Made by a program: the position numbers and the translations under genes. 64,000 nucleotides of DNA from Planctomycetota bacterium (GTDB lineage Bacteria; Planctomycetota; J058). Where the stretch lies: assembly GCA_023954375.1 (NCBI GenBank), contig JAMLIC010000018.1, positions 1 to 64,000 on the forward strand, read 5' to 3'. The notes under the pieces were generated by a model, which was given only the letters and a program-made list of their open reading frames with translations, had not been told where the DNA came from and did not search any database. Shown here one piece after another: positions 7,716 to 17,033 of this stretch. Numbering within the stretch: position 1 is the first letter of the stretch; the number at the start of each line of letters is the position of its first letter.

Positions 7716-9266
7716 TCACTCCCACTCGATCGTGCCCGGCGGCTTGCTCGTCACATCGTAGACCACGCGGTTGATCCCGCGCACCTCGTTCGTGATGCGG
7801 CTGGAGATCTGCGCCAGGACCTCGTGGGGGACGCGCACCCAGTCGGCGGTCATGCCGTCCTGGCTCTCGACGACGCGCACGACGCAGGTCGCCTCGTAGG
7901 TGCGCGCGTCGCCCATGACGCCGACCGACTGCACCGGGAGGAGCACGGCGAACGCCTGCCAGATCGAGGGGTGGATCGGGTCCTTCCGCAGCTCCTCGCG
8001 CACGATCGCATCGGCCCGGCGCACGAGGTCGAGCCGCGCGGGCGTCACCTCGCCCAGGACGCGCACGGCGAGCCCCGGGCCGGGGAAGGGCTGACGGTCG
8101 ATCAGGTGCTGCTCGAGGCCGAGCTCCTTGCCCAGGCGGCGCACCTCGTCCTTGAAGAGCTGGCGCAGGGGCTCGATGAGCTCGAAGCCCAGCTCCGCCG
8201 GCAGGCCGCCGACGTTGTGATGCGTCTTGATCGTCGCCGACGGCCCGCCGAAGGCGGAGCGGCTCTCGATCACGTCGGGGTAGAGCGTCCCCTGGGCCAG
8301 GAAGTGCGCCTCGGGGATGTCGAGCGCGGCGTCCTTGAACACGGCCACGAACTCGTGGCCGATCCGCTTGCGCTTCACCTCGGGGTCGATCACGCCCGCG
8401 AGCTGGCCGAGGAAGCGCTCGCCGGCGTGGACGACGCGCAGGCGGTCGCCCAGCCGCGGGCGGAAGGCCGCCTCGACCTCCTCGGCCTCGCCGAGCCGCA
8501 GGAGCCCGTTGTCGACGAAGATGCACGTGAGCCGCTCGCCCAGCGCCCGGTCGAGGAGCAGGGCGACCACCGCCGAGTCGACCCCGCCCGAGAGGCCGCA
8601 CACGACGCGGCCGCGCTCGCCCACCTGCGCGCGGATGGCGGCGACGGCCTCATCGACGAACGAGCCCATGGTCCAGTCGCCCGCGCAGCCGCAGACGCCG
8701 CGCACGAAGTTCGACAGCACCTCGCGCCCGTGCTTGCTGTGCACGACCTCCGGGTGGAACTGCACGCCGTAGAGCGGGCGGCTCGCGTGGGCGACCGCGG
8801 CGAAGGGGGTCGACCCCGTGGTCGCGATCGAGCGGAAGCTCGCGGCGTCGAGGCCGGTGACCAGGTCGCCGTGCGAGTTCCACACCACCGTGTCGCGCGG
8901 CACGCCCCGGAAGAGCGGGCTCTCCGGGTCGACGGTCACGCGGGTGTGCCCGTACTCGCGCGAGTGCGCCGCGCCGACCTTGCCCCCGGTCGCCTCGGCC
9001 ATGAGCTGGAGCCCGTAGCAGATCCCGAGCACCGGGACCCCCAGCTCGAACAGCCCCGGGTCGACGCGCGGCGCCTGGTGCTCGTAGACCGAGGCCGGGC
9101 CGCCCGAGAGGACGATCCCCTTCGGCGCCTGGCGCGCCACCTCGGCGGCCGGGAGGTCGTGGCGGACGATCTCGCAGAACACCTTCAGCTCGCGGATCCG
9201 GCGGGCGATGAGCTGGGTGTACTGCGAGCCGAGGTCGAAGATCAGGACCTTCTCGTGGGCGGTCAT
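7716..9266 (-). CDS. guaA: GMP synthase (glutamine-hydrolysing)
   Basis: Converts XMP, ATP and glutamine to GMP, the last step of de novo guanine nucleotide synthesis. The 516-residue protein has the class I glutamine amidotransferase domain with catalytic Cys83 (GICYGLQLMA) and His171/Glu173 (QFHPEV), the ATP pyrophosphatase P-loop SGGVDS (226-231), and the C-terminal dimerisation domain ending SKPPGTIEWE, the canonical GuaA terminus. Length and order are standard. The ATG at 9266 has an AGAGG-like site upstream. It sits inside a minus-strand run between a kinase gene and a RING-like gene. Confidence 0.98.
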   Translation of the reverse strand: MTAHEKVLIFDLGSQYTQLIARRIRELKVFCEIVRHDLPAAEVARQAPKGIVLSGGPASVYEHQAPRVDPGLFELGVPVLGICYGLQLMAEATGGKVGAAHSREYGHTRVTVDPESPLFRGVPRDTVVWNSHGDLVTGLDAASFRSIATTGSTPFAAVAHASRPLYGVQFHPEVVHSKHGREVLSNFVRGVCGCAGDWTMGSFVDEAVAAIRAQVGERGRVVCGLSGGVDSAVVALLLDRALGERLTCIFVDNGLLRLGEAEEVEAAFRPRLGDRLRVVHAGERFLGQLAGVIDPEVKRKRIGHEFVAVFKDAALDIPEAHFLAQGTLYPDVIESRSAFGGPSATIKTHHNVGGLPAELGFELIEPLRQLFKDEVRRLGKELGLEQHLIDRQPFPGPGLAVRVLGEVTPARLDLVRRADAIVREELRKDPIHPSIWQAFAVLLPVQSVGVMGDARTYEATCVVRVVESQDGMTADWVRVPHEVLAQISSRITNEVRGINRVVYDVTSKPPGTIEWE

Positions 9267-9294
9267 CGGGGGAGCCTCTGCGGGATGGCCGCCC

Positions 9295-9300
9295 AGGATA
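9295..9300 (-). promoter_or_regulatory. -10-like box TATCCT for guaA
   Basis: TATCCT on the minus strand in the 47-bp gap between the upstream kinase gene and guaA, 28 nt before the guaA ATG. It suggests guaA has its own promoter besides read-through. Confidence 0.35.
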
Positions 9301-9313
9301 CCCCGGGCCTACG

Positions 9314-12133
9314 TCAACGGACCGTCTCGATCGTCTCCATGCGCCGCGTCTCGATCAGGAGCTCGATGAACTGCCCGATCTGCTCGGCGGTCGGCATGAT
9401 CCCGGCGCCGCACAGGTGCGCGCGCGCCACGACGCCGCGCTTGGGGTCCCACGTGAGCGCGTAGGGGCGCGTGGCGTTCTTGTCGTTGAGCTCCTCGAGG
9501 AGCGCGTTGACCATGGGCGCGCGGTCGCCGCTCTTCACCGCCACGACCTCGTCGAGGGGCGGCGCCCAGGCGTGGACGAGCGCCTCGGCGCACAGCTCGT
9601 CCTCGTGGCAGGTGAGCACGAGGCGCCCGGCCGGATCGGGCTCGTCGTCGCGGCCGACGAGGAGCTTGCCGCCCGAGAGCAGCTCGGTGGAGAAGCTGCC
9701 GATCAGGCGCGTCTCGACCGTGGCCGCCGCGTCGTCGGAGCCCGCGGGCCGCCCGCCCGAGACGAACGCCGCCGCGGCCTCGGCCCAGGGCGTGCCCTGC
9801 TGGGCCAGCTTCAGGGCCTGGAAGGCCTGCGACCACTCGCGGATGAGCAGGTCCGTCGTGTGGCGCAGCACCTCGACGTCGACGACCCGGTCGCCCGTCG
9901 GGTCGAGGAGGACCTCGCGGCGGTAGCGCAGGCGGTCCTGCGTGACCACCACGCGCAGGCCGCGCGAGTAGAAGGCGACCGCGTTGGCGGTGAGCAGCAG
10001 GTTCGCCATGGGCGTCGGCCGCCCCTGCATGAGCGCCGGCTGGTAGGAGACGCGCTGCTCGACGAGGGCGTAGCGGGCCAGGGGGTCCGTGAGCAGGACC
10101 GAGAGGCCGACGTTGGCCTCCTCGTGGGTGAACTTGATCTCCTTGCCGCGCGGGGGCGACACCCCCCTGGCGAACCACGGCAGCGCGTCCTCGAGCGCCT
10201 GGAGCGCCTGCCGCTGCGCCTGGCTCGCGCCACGCGGGTCGACCTGCACGAGCGCTCGCCGGTGGCTGCGGGTGGCCACCGTCCGGTCGAGCATCTGCGA
10301 GTCGCTCGTCGCCGAGCAGGCGACGCGGAAGCCGACGTGCGGCGCCCGCGTCTCGCCGGGCAGGAACACGCCGCGCGTGGCGGCGCAGAACGCGTCGTCG
10401 AGGCTGTAGGCCCCCCCGCGCAGCTCGCGCGAGGGGCCCTGGCCCTCCTGCGCGCGGTCGCCCTCGTGGACCCACTCGAGGACGTTGCCGGCCATGTCGA
10501 AGCAGCCCGTGGGCGAGAGGCCGTCGGGGAAGAGGCCCACGGGCGTCGTGGTGCGCCGCCCGAAGTCGGGGTGTTGCGCCCAGTTGCAGCGCGCCGGGTC
10601 GGGCGGCTCGGGCCCCCACGGGAACTCCCGCCCGTCGCCGCCGCGCGCCGCGAACTCCCACTCGACCGCCGTCGGCAGGCGCACGCCGGCCCAGGCGCAG
10701 TAGGTCTGGGCGTCGTCCCACGACACGTTGTGGACGGGGTGGTCGTCGTCGACCGCGAAGCTGGGCGCCGGCGGCGGGCGGCCGGTCTCGTGGCAGAAGT
10801 GCAGGTACTGCGCCCACGTGACCGGGTAGCGGCCCATGTAGAAGCCCTCGACGCGCACGGCCCGGCGCGTGGCCGCGTCGTCCTCGTCGTCGCGCTCGAC
10901 GACCCCGGGGTAGAACGAGCCGGCCGCCACCCACACGAGGATCGAGCCGTCGCGCTCGTGCTCGAAGGCGAGGTCCTCGCCCTCGACCGGCCGGAGCTGC
11001 GGCGCGGGCGGCGGCGCCGCGGGCCGCGGGGGCGGCGCGCCGGGGGCCGGCCGCGTGGGGGCGCTCGATGCGCCGGGGCCGGGCCGCGTGGGGGCGCGCG
11101 ACGCGCCGGGCCGCCGGCCCGCGGCGTGGTCGGCCATGACCGAGCCCGGGTCGAACGCCTGCGAGCGGAGCTCCAGGGGCTCCGGGTCCGCGGGCTCGGC
11201 GCGGCGCGGCGCGGGCGGCGGCGCGTGGCGCTGGGTCAGCATGCGCGTGGGGCGCCCGCGCGCGAAGGCCGACCGCGACACGTGCGGCAGCAGGCCCTCC
11301 AGGAACGCGGTCGCGGTGGGGAGGCGCTTCTGCGGGTCGAGGGCCATGGCCCGGCGGCACAGCGCGTCGAGCTCGGGCGGGACGGTCGCGTCGCGCTCCC
11401 GCGCCGTCGGGGCCGGGTCGATCCCGGCGAGGACGCGCTGCTGCGACGAGAGGAGCTCGGGCAGCGTCCCCTGGTAGGGCAGCTCGTTGGTCAGCGCGAG
11501 GAAGAGCATGACCCCCAGGGGGTAGACGTCCGCCCGCAGGTCGACGTGCTTGGCGCTCGCCTGCTCCGGCGCCATGTAGTAAGGCGTGCCCAGGGCCAGG
11601 CCCGTGCTGGTGAGGTGCCCGATGCGCAGGTCGCGCCCGCGCTCCTCGTCGGGGTCCCCGAGCAGCTTGGCGAGCCCGAAGTCGGCGAGGTGCAGCTGCC
11701 CGTCGGGCGAGGTGAGGAAGTTCGCCGGCTTGAGGTCGCGGTGGACGATCTCGAGCCCGTGGACCTCGTCCACGAGCGCCGCCGCGCGCGCGAGCCGCTC
11801 GAGGCGCTCGTGCCGCGGGCCGGTCACCAGGTCCAGCTCGCGGGCGTCCACGACCAGGTCCATGACCAGGTAGAGCGATGCGTCCTCGAGCTCGCCCCAG
11901 TCGAGCGCGCGCACGAACCCCGTCGAGAGGCGGCCGAGCATGGCGCCGATCACGGCCTCGCGGCGGAAGCGCAGGCGGAAGCTCTCGTAGTCGGTCGTCT
12001 CGGGGAAGGCGAGCTTGAGCGCCACCGCCCGGTCGAACTTCGTGTCCAGCGCCACGAACACGGCGCTCATGCCGCCCTGGGCGAGCTTGCGCTCGATCAC
12101 GTAGCGGTTGGCGACTCGGGTCCCCGGGCGCAT
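9314..12133 (-). CDS. Ser/Thr protein kinase fused to an FGE/sulfatase-modifying-factor-like domain
   Basis: A 939-residue protein. Kinase domain residues 10-285: glycine loop AQGGMSAVF, Lys40, HRDLKPAN (131-138), DFG (151-153), GTPYYMAPEQ. A Pro/Arg-rich linker with repeats of the type RPGPGASSAPT follows. About 400-630 is a formylglycine-generating-enzyme/SUMF1-like fold (VWVAAGSFYPG, MGRYPVTWAQY, PVHNVSWDDAQ, LPTAVEWEFAARGG, GNVLEWV, VGFRVA). The last 300 residues form a further alpha/beta region I do not recognise. No membrane helix is evident, so the FGE-like part is probably cytoplasmic. The ATG is preceded by a TAGACT box 9 nt away with no ribosome site, suggesting a leaderless mRNA. 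Confidence 0.92.
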   Translation of the reverse strand: MRPGTRVANRYVIERKLAQGGMSAVFVALDTKFDRAVALKLAFPETTDYESFRLRFRREAVIGAMLGRLSTGFVRALDWGELEDASLYLVMDLVVDARELDLVTGPRHERLERLARAAALVDEVHGLEIVHRDLKPANFLTSPDGQLHLADFGLAKLLGDPDEERGRDLRIGHLTSTGLALGTPYYMAPEQASAKHVDLRADVYPLGVMLFLALTNELPYQGTLPELLSSQQRVLAGIDPAPTARERDATVPPELDALCRRAMALDPQKRLPTATAFLEGLLPHVSRSAFARGRPTRMLTQRHAPPPAPRRAEPADPEPLELRSQAFDPGSVMADHAAGRRPGASRAPTRPGPGASSAPTRPAPGAPPPRPAAPPPAPQLRPVEGEDLAFEHERDGSILVWVAAGSFYPGVVERDDEDDAATRRAVRVEGFYMGRYPVTWAQYLHFCHETGRPPPAPSFAVDDDHPVHNVSWDDAQTYCAWAGVRLPTAVEWEFAARGGDGREFPWGPEPPDPARCNWAQHPDFGRRTTTPVGLFPDGLSPTGCFDMAGNVLEWVHEGDRAQEGQGPSRELRGGAYSLDDAFCAATRGVFLPGETRAPHVGFRVACSATSDSQMLDRTVATRSHRRALVQVDPRGASQAQRQALQALEDALPWFARGVSPPRGKEIKFTHEEANVGLSVLLTDPLARYALVEQRVSYQPALMQGRPTPMANLLLTANAVAFYSRGLRVVVTQDRLRYRREVLLDPTGDRVVDVEVLRHTTDLLIREWSQAFQALKLAQQGTPWAEAAAAFVSGGRPAGSDDAAATVETRLIGSFSTELLSGGKLLVGRDDEPDPAGRLVLTCHEDELCAEALVHAWAPPLDEVVAVKSGDRAPMVNALLEELNDKNATRPYALTWDPKRGVVARAHLCGAGIMPTAEQIGQFIELLIETRRMETIETVR

Positions 12134-12142
12134 GTGGGGTCG

Positions 12143-12148
12143 AGTCTA
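12143..12148 (-). promoter_or_regulatory. -10-like box TAGACT, leaderless start of the kinase-FGE gene
   Basis: TAGACT on the minus strand ends 9 nt before the ATG at 12133, too close for a leader with a Shine-Dalgarno site, and none is present. The context gcgcTAGACTcg nearly repeats the one upstream of recR. Confidence 0.45.
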
Positions 12149-12193
12149 GCGCGCTGCCCGGGGACCACGCACGGCTGGTCGCGCGGTCACATG

Positions 12194-13327
12194 TCACTCT
12201 CCCGAGAGCACGCCCCAGTCGATCAGCTGGCGCAGGAACCCCGCGTCGAGCTCGACGCCGTGGTCGCGCCGGAGCGCGTCGAGCACCTCGTCGGTCGGCC
12301 GCCCGTCGAACGCCGGCAGGAGGGCGACCAGGCGCGCCGGCAGGTCGATCGCGTCGAACGGCGAGTAGGTCACGGCGCGCAGCCCGCCGTCGCGCCGCGT
12401 CGCGGCGACCTGGAAGGCGCCCGCGCGCAGGCGGCCCGGGAGGCGCTCGTCCACCTGCCGGTCGTAGGCGGCCCGCACGGCGGCGGCGCGGGCGGCGACG
12501 CGCGGGCCCGAGCGCGCGAGGACGTCGTCCCAGCCGAGGCCGTCCGTGAGCGCGGCGCAGGCGCGGTAGAGCTCGACCTCGCGCCCCTCCCACGGGCCCC
12601 AGGCGGCCGCGTAGACGGCGGGGTCGGGCGCCCCCTCGAGCTCCTGCCAGGGCCGCCCCGCCTGGGCCGGGGCGTCGTCCTGCGGCAGGAGCCGGGCGAG
12701 GAGGGCCGGGTCGACGCCCGCGTCCAGGGCGCAGCGGAGCGCCAGGTCGCGCTCGACCTCCTGCAGGAGCGCCTTGACCTGCTGCCACAGGTCGAAGCCC
12801 ACCCGCCCGCGCTCGAAGCGGCAGAACCAGGTGGCGCAGGTGGCCTCGCGATGCCGCCAGATCCCGCACAGGCCGCCGTCCTCGTCCACGTAGTGCGGGC
12901 AGCGGAGCGCCCGGCTGTGGCCGAAGGCGTCGAGGGCGTGGCGCAGGTGCAGGTCGCGGAGCGGCGGCCGGTCGAGGCCCAGGGGCGTCACGCCCACGCG
13001 CGCGGCCACGCGCGCCTCGACGCTCCGCCGCCCGGCCTGCGCCACGGGCGACGGGTCGCCGTCGCGGAGGATGCGGCCGACGAGGAAGTTCGGCAGCCAC
13101 GGGAGGAAGGCGCAGCACTTGACGTCCGGCTCGAACAGGTAGGTCGCCGTGGGCAGCGTCCCGTCGGCCTTCGAGCACATGGCGCACTGATCGCAGGTCG
13201 CCCGCGCCTCGACGGGGATCGGGGCGGGCAGCAGCGCGGCGAGCCAGGGCGCGTACAGGTCCGGAAGGGGCTGCGGCGCACGATGGCGGGCGTCTCCGGG
13301 CCCGCCCTCGCTAGGAGTGGTCACCAC
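12194..13327 (-). CDS. Nine-cysteine metal-binding-like protein of unknown function
   Basis: A 377-residue protein I cannot name with confidence. The first 170 residues hold nine cysteines: C45, C48, C51 (CDQCAMC), C71-C72 (KCCAFLPWLPNFLVG), C143, C154, C164 and C169 (TCATWFC). The spacing recalls YkgJ-type putative zinc/iron-chelating proteins, but the paired CC with the PNFLVG stretch is distinctive. The C-terminal half is helical and charged without cysteine clusters. The start is one of two adjacent GTG codons. Its stop is 60 bp before the kinase-FGE gene, which nevertheless has its own -10 box. A redox or metal sensor partnered with that kinase is possible but is inference. Confidence 0.8.
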   Translation of the reverse strand: MVTTPSEGGPGDARHRAPQPLPDLYAPWLAALLPAPIPVEARATCDQCAMCSKADGTLPTATYLFEPDVKCCAFLPWLPNFLVGRILRDGDPSPVAQAGRRSVEARVAARVGVTPLGLDRPPLRDLHLRHALDAFGHSRALRCPHYVDEDGGLCGIWRHREATCATWFCRFERGRVGFDLWQQVKALLQEVERDLALRCALDAGVDPALLARLLPQDDAPAQAGRPWQELEGAPDPAVYAAAWGPWEGREVELYRACAALTDGLGWDDVLARSGPRVAARAAAVRAAYDRQVDERLPGRLRAGAFQVAATRRDGGLRAVTYSPFDAIDLPARLVALLPAFDGRPTDEVLDALRRDHGVELDAGFLRQLIDWGVLSGE

Positions 13328-13393
13328 GACGTCGCTCGCGCGGGCGCCGGATCCGCCTCGCCCTCGTGCGCCTCGCGGCGCTCCCCGGGACAG

Positions 13394-14710
13394 TCACGCC
13401 AGGAACACGTGCTTCGCGCCGCCGCGCACGGCCTTCGTCGCGTTGCGCGTGTCGACGATCAGGCGGGCGTGCTCGACCACGAGCGCGTAGTCGACCGCGT
13501 CGTGGTCGGTGACGATGAGCACGACGTCGGCGCGGGCCAGCGTCGACGGGTCGAGCGGCTGGCTCTTCTGCTCGATCGCGTAGTGGCGCCCGCTGCCGAG
13601 GTAGTCGATGTGCGGGTCGTGGAACTCGACCTCGGCCCCCTTCCGCCGCAGCATGTCCCACAGCACGAGCGCCGGCGACTCGCGCGGGTCGTCGACGTTC
13701 TTCTTGTAGGCCACGCCCAGGAGCAGGACGCGCGAGCCGCGCAGCGGCTTGCCGTGCTCGTTGAGCGCGTCCATCGTCCGCTCGACCACCCACTCGGGCA
13801 TGGCCGTGTTCACCTCGCCCGCGAGGTCGATGAACCTGGTGCGGACGCCGAACTCCTTGGCCTTCCAGGACAGGTACACCGGGTCCAGGGGGATGCAATG
13901 GCCGCCGAGACCAGGCCCCGGGTAGAAGGCCTGGAACCCGAAGGGCTTCGTCTTCGCCGCCTCGATCACCTCGAAGATGTCGATCCCCATGCGGCTGAAG
14001 CAGACCTTCAGCTCGTTGACCAGCGCGATGTTCACGCAGCGGTAGATGTTCTCGAGGAGCTTCGTCGCCTCGGCCACGCGCGACGACGTCACCGGCACGA
14101 CCGTGCTCACGGCCCCCTCGTAGAGGGCGATCGCCGCCGCGCGCGAGCCCTCGTCGTCGGCGCCGACGACCTTGGGGATGCGGGACGTGCTCCACGCGGC
14201 GTCGCCGGGGTTCTCGCGCTCGGGCGAGAAGGCCAGGAACAGGTCGCGGCCGACCTTCAGGCCGCCCGCCTCGAGGCGCGGGCGCAGCAGCTCGTCGGTC
14301 GTGCCGGGGTAGGTCGTGCTCTCGAGGACGACGAGCGTCCCCGGGCGGAGGTGCGGCGCGAGCGCCTCGCCGGTGCGCTCGATGTAGGACGTGTCCGGGT
14401 CCTGGTTGACGGTCAGCGGCGTGGGCACGCAGATCGCGACCGCGTCGACCTCGCGGATGCGACGGAAGTCGGTCGTCGCGCGGACGAGCTCGTCGCGGCG
14501 GAGCCGGCCGAGCACCTCCGTCGGCACGGCGTCGATGTACGACTCGCCGCGCTCGATCCGCTCCACCTTGCCCGGGTCGACATCGAGGCCGAGGACGCGG
14601 TGCCCCGCCTGGGCGAAGGCCCGCGCCAGCGGCAGGCCGACGTAGCCCAGGCCCACGACCCCGACGACGGCGCGGCGCTCGCGGAGCCGCTGGACGAGCT
14701 CCTGGTGCAT
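13394..14710 (-). CDS. Nucleotide-sugar dehydrogenase (UDP-GlcNAc/ManNAc 6-dehydrogenase type)
   Basis: Oxidises C6 of a UDP-sugar to the uronic acid in two NAD-dependent steps, feeding cell-surface polysaccharide synthesis. The 438-residue protein has the Rossmann motif GLGYVGLP (20-27), CVPTPL near 94, the ESTTYPGTT stretch near 130, and the catalytic cysteine C272 in PGLGGHCIPLDP. The C-terminal UDP-binding domain carries GVAYKKNVDDPRESPA. Details fit WbpA/WecC-like enzymes rather than UDP-glucose dehydrogenases, but the substrate is not certain. The ATG has GGTGGAGC upstream and a TAGGCT box further up. Glycosyltransferases of a surface-sugar type appear only at the far end of the window. 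Confidence 0.92.
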   Translation of the reverse strand: MHQELVQRLRERRAVVGVVGLGYVGLPLARAFAQAGHRVLGLDVDPGKVERIERGESYIDAVPTEVLGRLRRDELVRATTDFRRIREVDAVAICVPTPLTVNQDPDTSYIERTGEALAPHLRPGTLVVLESTTYPGTTDELLRPRLEAGGLKVGRDLFLAFSPERENPGDAAWSTSRIPKVVGADDEGSRAAAIALYEGAVSTVVPVTSSRVAEATKLLENIYRCVNIALVNELKVCFSRMGIDIFEVIEAAKTKPFGFQAFYPGPGLGGHCIPLDPVYLSWKAKEFGVRTRFIDLAGEVNTAMPEWVVERTMDALNEHGKPLRGSRVLLLGVAYKKNVDDPRESPALVLWDMLRRKGAEVEFHDPHIDYLGSGRHYAIEQKSQPLDPSTLARADVVLIVTDHDAVDYALVVEHARLIVDTRNATKAVRGGAKHVFLA

Positions 14711-14728
14711 GCTCCACCTCGGGGGCAG

Positions 14729-14734
14729 AGCCTA
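14729..14734 (-). promoter_or_regulatory. -10-like box TAGGCT for the nucleotide-sugar dehydrogenase
   Basis: TAGGCT on the minus strand, 18 nt before the ATG and upstream of the GGTGGAG site, inside the 55-bp gap behind the GTPase-kinase gene. Confidence 0.35.
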
Positions 14735-14765
14735 ACACGGGCCGGGCGCCGGCCGCGCCGCGACG

Positions 14766-17033
14766 TCAGCGCTTCTTCGACAGCTTGCGCGACGGGAAGC
14801 CGGTCTGGATCTGGCGCGCGAGCAGGTCCTGCCGCTCGTCGCTCGCGGCCGCGGGGAAGCGCTCCAGGAGCGCGCGCACGACCTCGGTGCAGCTCGAGTA
14901 CCGCTGGTTGCGGTCCTTCGCCATCATCCGGAACATGACCGGCACGAGCGTCTGCGTGACCGTCGGGCTCAGGTCGGTCGGGTCGGGGACCGGCTCGCTC
15001 AGGTGCTTGAGGCACACGTCCTCGGGGGTGCGGCCGGTGAAGGGGGGCCGGCCGGTCACGAGGTGGAAGAGCATGGCCCCGAGCGAGTAGATGTCGGCGC
15101 GCGTGTCGAGGTCGGGGCGCCCCTCGATCTGCTCGGGCGAGATGTAGTAGGGCGACCCGAGGATCATGGCCGACTCGGTCGGCCCCTCGGCGTCGAGCGT
15201 CGTGGCCAGGCCGAGGTCGCACAGCTTGACCACGCCCTCGCGGTTGATCATGACGTTGCCCGGCTTCACGTCGCGGTGGACGAGGTGGTGGCGCCCGGCG
15301 TGGTCGAGGGCGCGCGCCACCTGCACCACGACGTCGATCGCCGTCTCCTGCTCGAGGCGCTGGCCCGGCGCGCGCTCGAGCAGCTCGCGGGCGGTGATCC
15401 CGTCGACGTACTCCATGGCGAAGTAGTGCAGGTCCTGCGACGACCCGACGTCGTAGGCCTGCACGATGTTCGGATGGTTCAGGCGCGCCGCGGCCTGGGC
15501 CTCGCGCAGGAAGCGCTCGACGAACTCCTGGTCGACGAGCAGCTTCGGGTCGAGGATCTTGAGCGCCACGACGCGGTTCAGGTTCACCTGCGTGGCGGCG
15601 AACACGAGCGCCATGTTGCCGCGGCCGAGCGGGCAGATGATCTCGTAGCCCTGGATGCGGTCGTCGGCGATCTTCTCCTCGAGCGCGCGGCAGATGCGCC
15701 GCACGTCGTCCTCGGTCAGGTGGCCCCTCTGCTGCAGGATCGAGCCGACGAAGCGGCGGCGGCCCTTCGCCTTCAGCCGGCGCTGCTCCTCGAGCGCCTC
15801 GCGCAGCTGCTCCTGGGTGACCAGCCCCAGGCCGATCGCCACCTCGCCGAACAGCGGCAGGGCCCGGAAGGCCTTCGTGTCGAACGTCGGCGTGTCCACC
15901 GCGCCCGCCTCGCCCGGCTGCTCGTCGCGCAGGAGCTCCCCCTGGTGGACCTGCAGGAGCCGGCAGAGGACCCGCTGGCGGGCCGCCCGGTCGAGCTGCC
16001 CGGCGCGCGTGAGCAGGTGGTCGAGCGAGTTGTGGAACTGCCGCTTGGCCTGGAGCCCCAGCGCCTGCTTCACGCGGGCGAACGGCACGGCCTCGAGCTC
16101 GGTCGCCAGCTTGCCGAAGGTGATCTCCTCGTGGATCACCTCCACGCAGGCGCGGAGCATGCGCGCGCGCGGGATCAGCTCGGGGTCGATCATCCCGCGC
16201 TTGGTGAGGATCTCCTCGAGCGACACGCCGAGCGCCAGCTTGAACGCCTCCGCGCGCAGCCGCAGCGCCTCGTCGAGGTCCGCCTCGGTGACGGCGCCCA
16301 GCTCGAGCAGGATCTCGCCCAGGTAGGGGTCCGAGTGCGGCGAGAAGGCGCCGAACTTGCCCGCGCCGCGCAGGTAGAGCTCGTGCGCCAGCTCCACCTC
16401 CTCCTCGAGCGCCGGCGGCACGTAGGCGCGCGGCGGCGGCGCCCCCTGACGGCGCGCCTCGAGCTCGTCGCGCTCGCGCGACAGGGCCAGCGCGGTGGCC
16501 TTCCTCACCGCCTCGGTCACCCCCTCGCCCGTGCGCGTGCTGATGTGCAGGAGGCGGTCACCCACGTGCTCGGCGAGCGCCGCCTCGACCGCGGTCGGCG
16601 CGCCGCGCGTCAGGTCCTTGCGCGACAGCGCCACGACCAGGGCCGCCGTCTCGGGCGTCCGGCCGCGCTCGGCGAGGAACTCGCAGAGCTCGATGAACCC
16701 GGCGTGGGCGTCGGCGAGCGCGGAGTCGCGCCCGTCGGTGACGTAGATGAACCCGTTGCAGCCGGTGAGCACGATCCGCCGGGCGAGGACCGCCCACGGG
16801 CTGCCGGGGAGGGAGTAGACGTCCACGAACAGCGGCAGGTCGCCCACGCGCCCGTACTGCAACTCGACGTGGTCGTAGAGGAGGGTGCGGCCGGTCCGGT
16901 CGACGAGCTGGACCAGCGGGCCGCGCTGGTCGGGCGGCGTGGTCCGGTGGAGGTACTCGAGCGCGGCCGTCTTCCCGCTGCCCGTGGGTCCCACGAGCGC
17001 GAGCCGGACGCGGACCTCCTGTGCTTCTGCCAT
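14766..17033 (-). CDS. MglA-like small GTPase fused to a Ser/Thr protein kinase
   Basis: A 755-residue fusion. Residues 7-185 match the MglA-type Ras-like GTPase family: P-loop GPTGSGKT (15-22), GRTLLYDH near 48, the PG of the switch region in YSLPGSPW near 73-80, and a base-recognition-like SRKD (137-140). Next come two stretches resembling MshEN/type-II-secretion-N repeats (LGEILLELGAVTEADLDEAL; GLGLVTQEQLREALEEQRR). The kinase domain starts near 460 with Lys492 (VALKILDP), then HRDVKPGN, DLG and GSPYYISPEQ. No membrane segment is seen. The ATG at 17033 is preferred over an upstream in-frame start. A GTPase switch controlling a kinase in cis is the obvious hypothesis. Divergent from the helical-repeat gene. 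Confidence 0.92.
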   Translation of the reverse strand: MAEAQEVRVRLALVGPTGSGKTAALEYLHRTTPPDQRGPLVQLVDRTGRTLLYDHVELQYGRVGDLPLFVDVYSLPGSPWAVLARRIVLTGCNGFIYVTDGRDSALADAHAGFIELCEFLAERGRTPETAALVVALSRKDLTRGAPTAVEAALAEHVGDRLLHISTRTGEGVTEAVRKATALALSRERDELEARRQGAPPPRAYVPPALEEEVELAHELYLRGAGKFGAFSPHSDPYLGEILLELGAVTEADLDEALRLRAEAFKLALGVSLEEILTKRGMIDPELIPRARMLRACVEVIHEEITFGKLATELEAVPFARVKQALGLQAKRQFHNSLDHLLTRAGQLDRAARQRVLCRLLQVHQGELLRDEQPGEAGAVDTPTFDTKAFRALPLFGEVAIGLGLVTQEQLREALEEQRRLKAKGRRRFVGSILQQRGHLTEDDVRRICRALEEKIADDRIQGYEIICPLGRGNMALVFAATQVNLNRVVALKILDPKLLVDQEFVERFLREAQAAARLNHPNIVQAYDVGSSQDLHYFAMEYVDGITARELLERAPGQRLEQETAIDVVVQVARALDHAGRHHLVHRDVKPGNVMINREGVVKLCDLGLATTLDAEGPTESAMILGSPYYISPEQIEGRPDLDTRADIYSLGAMLFHLVTGRPPFTGRTPEDVCLKHLSEPVPDPTDLSPTVTQTLVPVMFRMMAKDRNQRYSSCTEVVRALLERFPAAASDERQDLLARQIQTGFPSRKLSKKR

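Noticed and set aside
13311..14738. Second minus-strand frame overlapping the nucleotide-sugar dehydrogenase
   Set aside because: Arg/Pro-rich shadow of the real gene, whose catalytic motifs are in the other frame.
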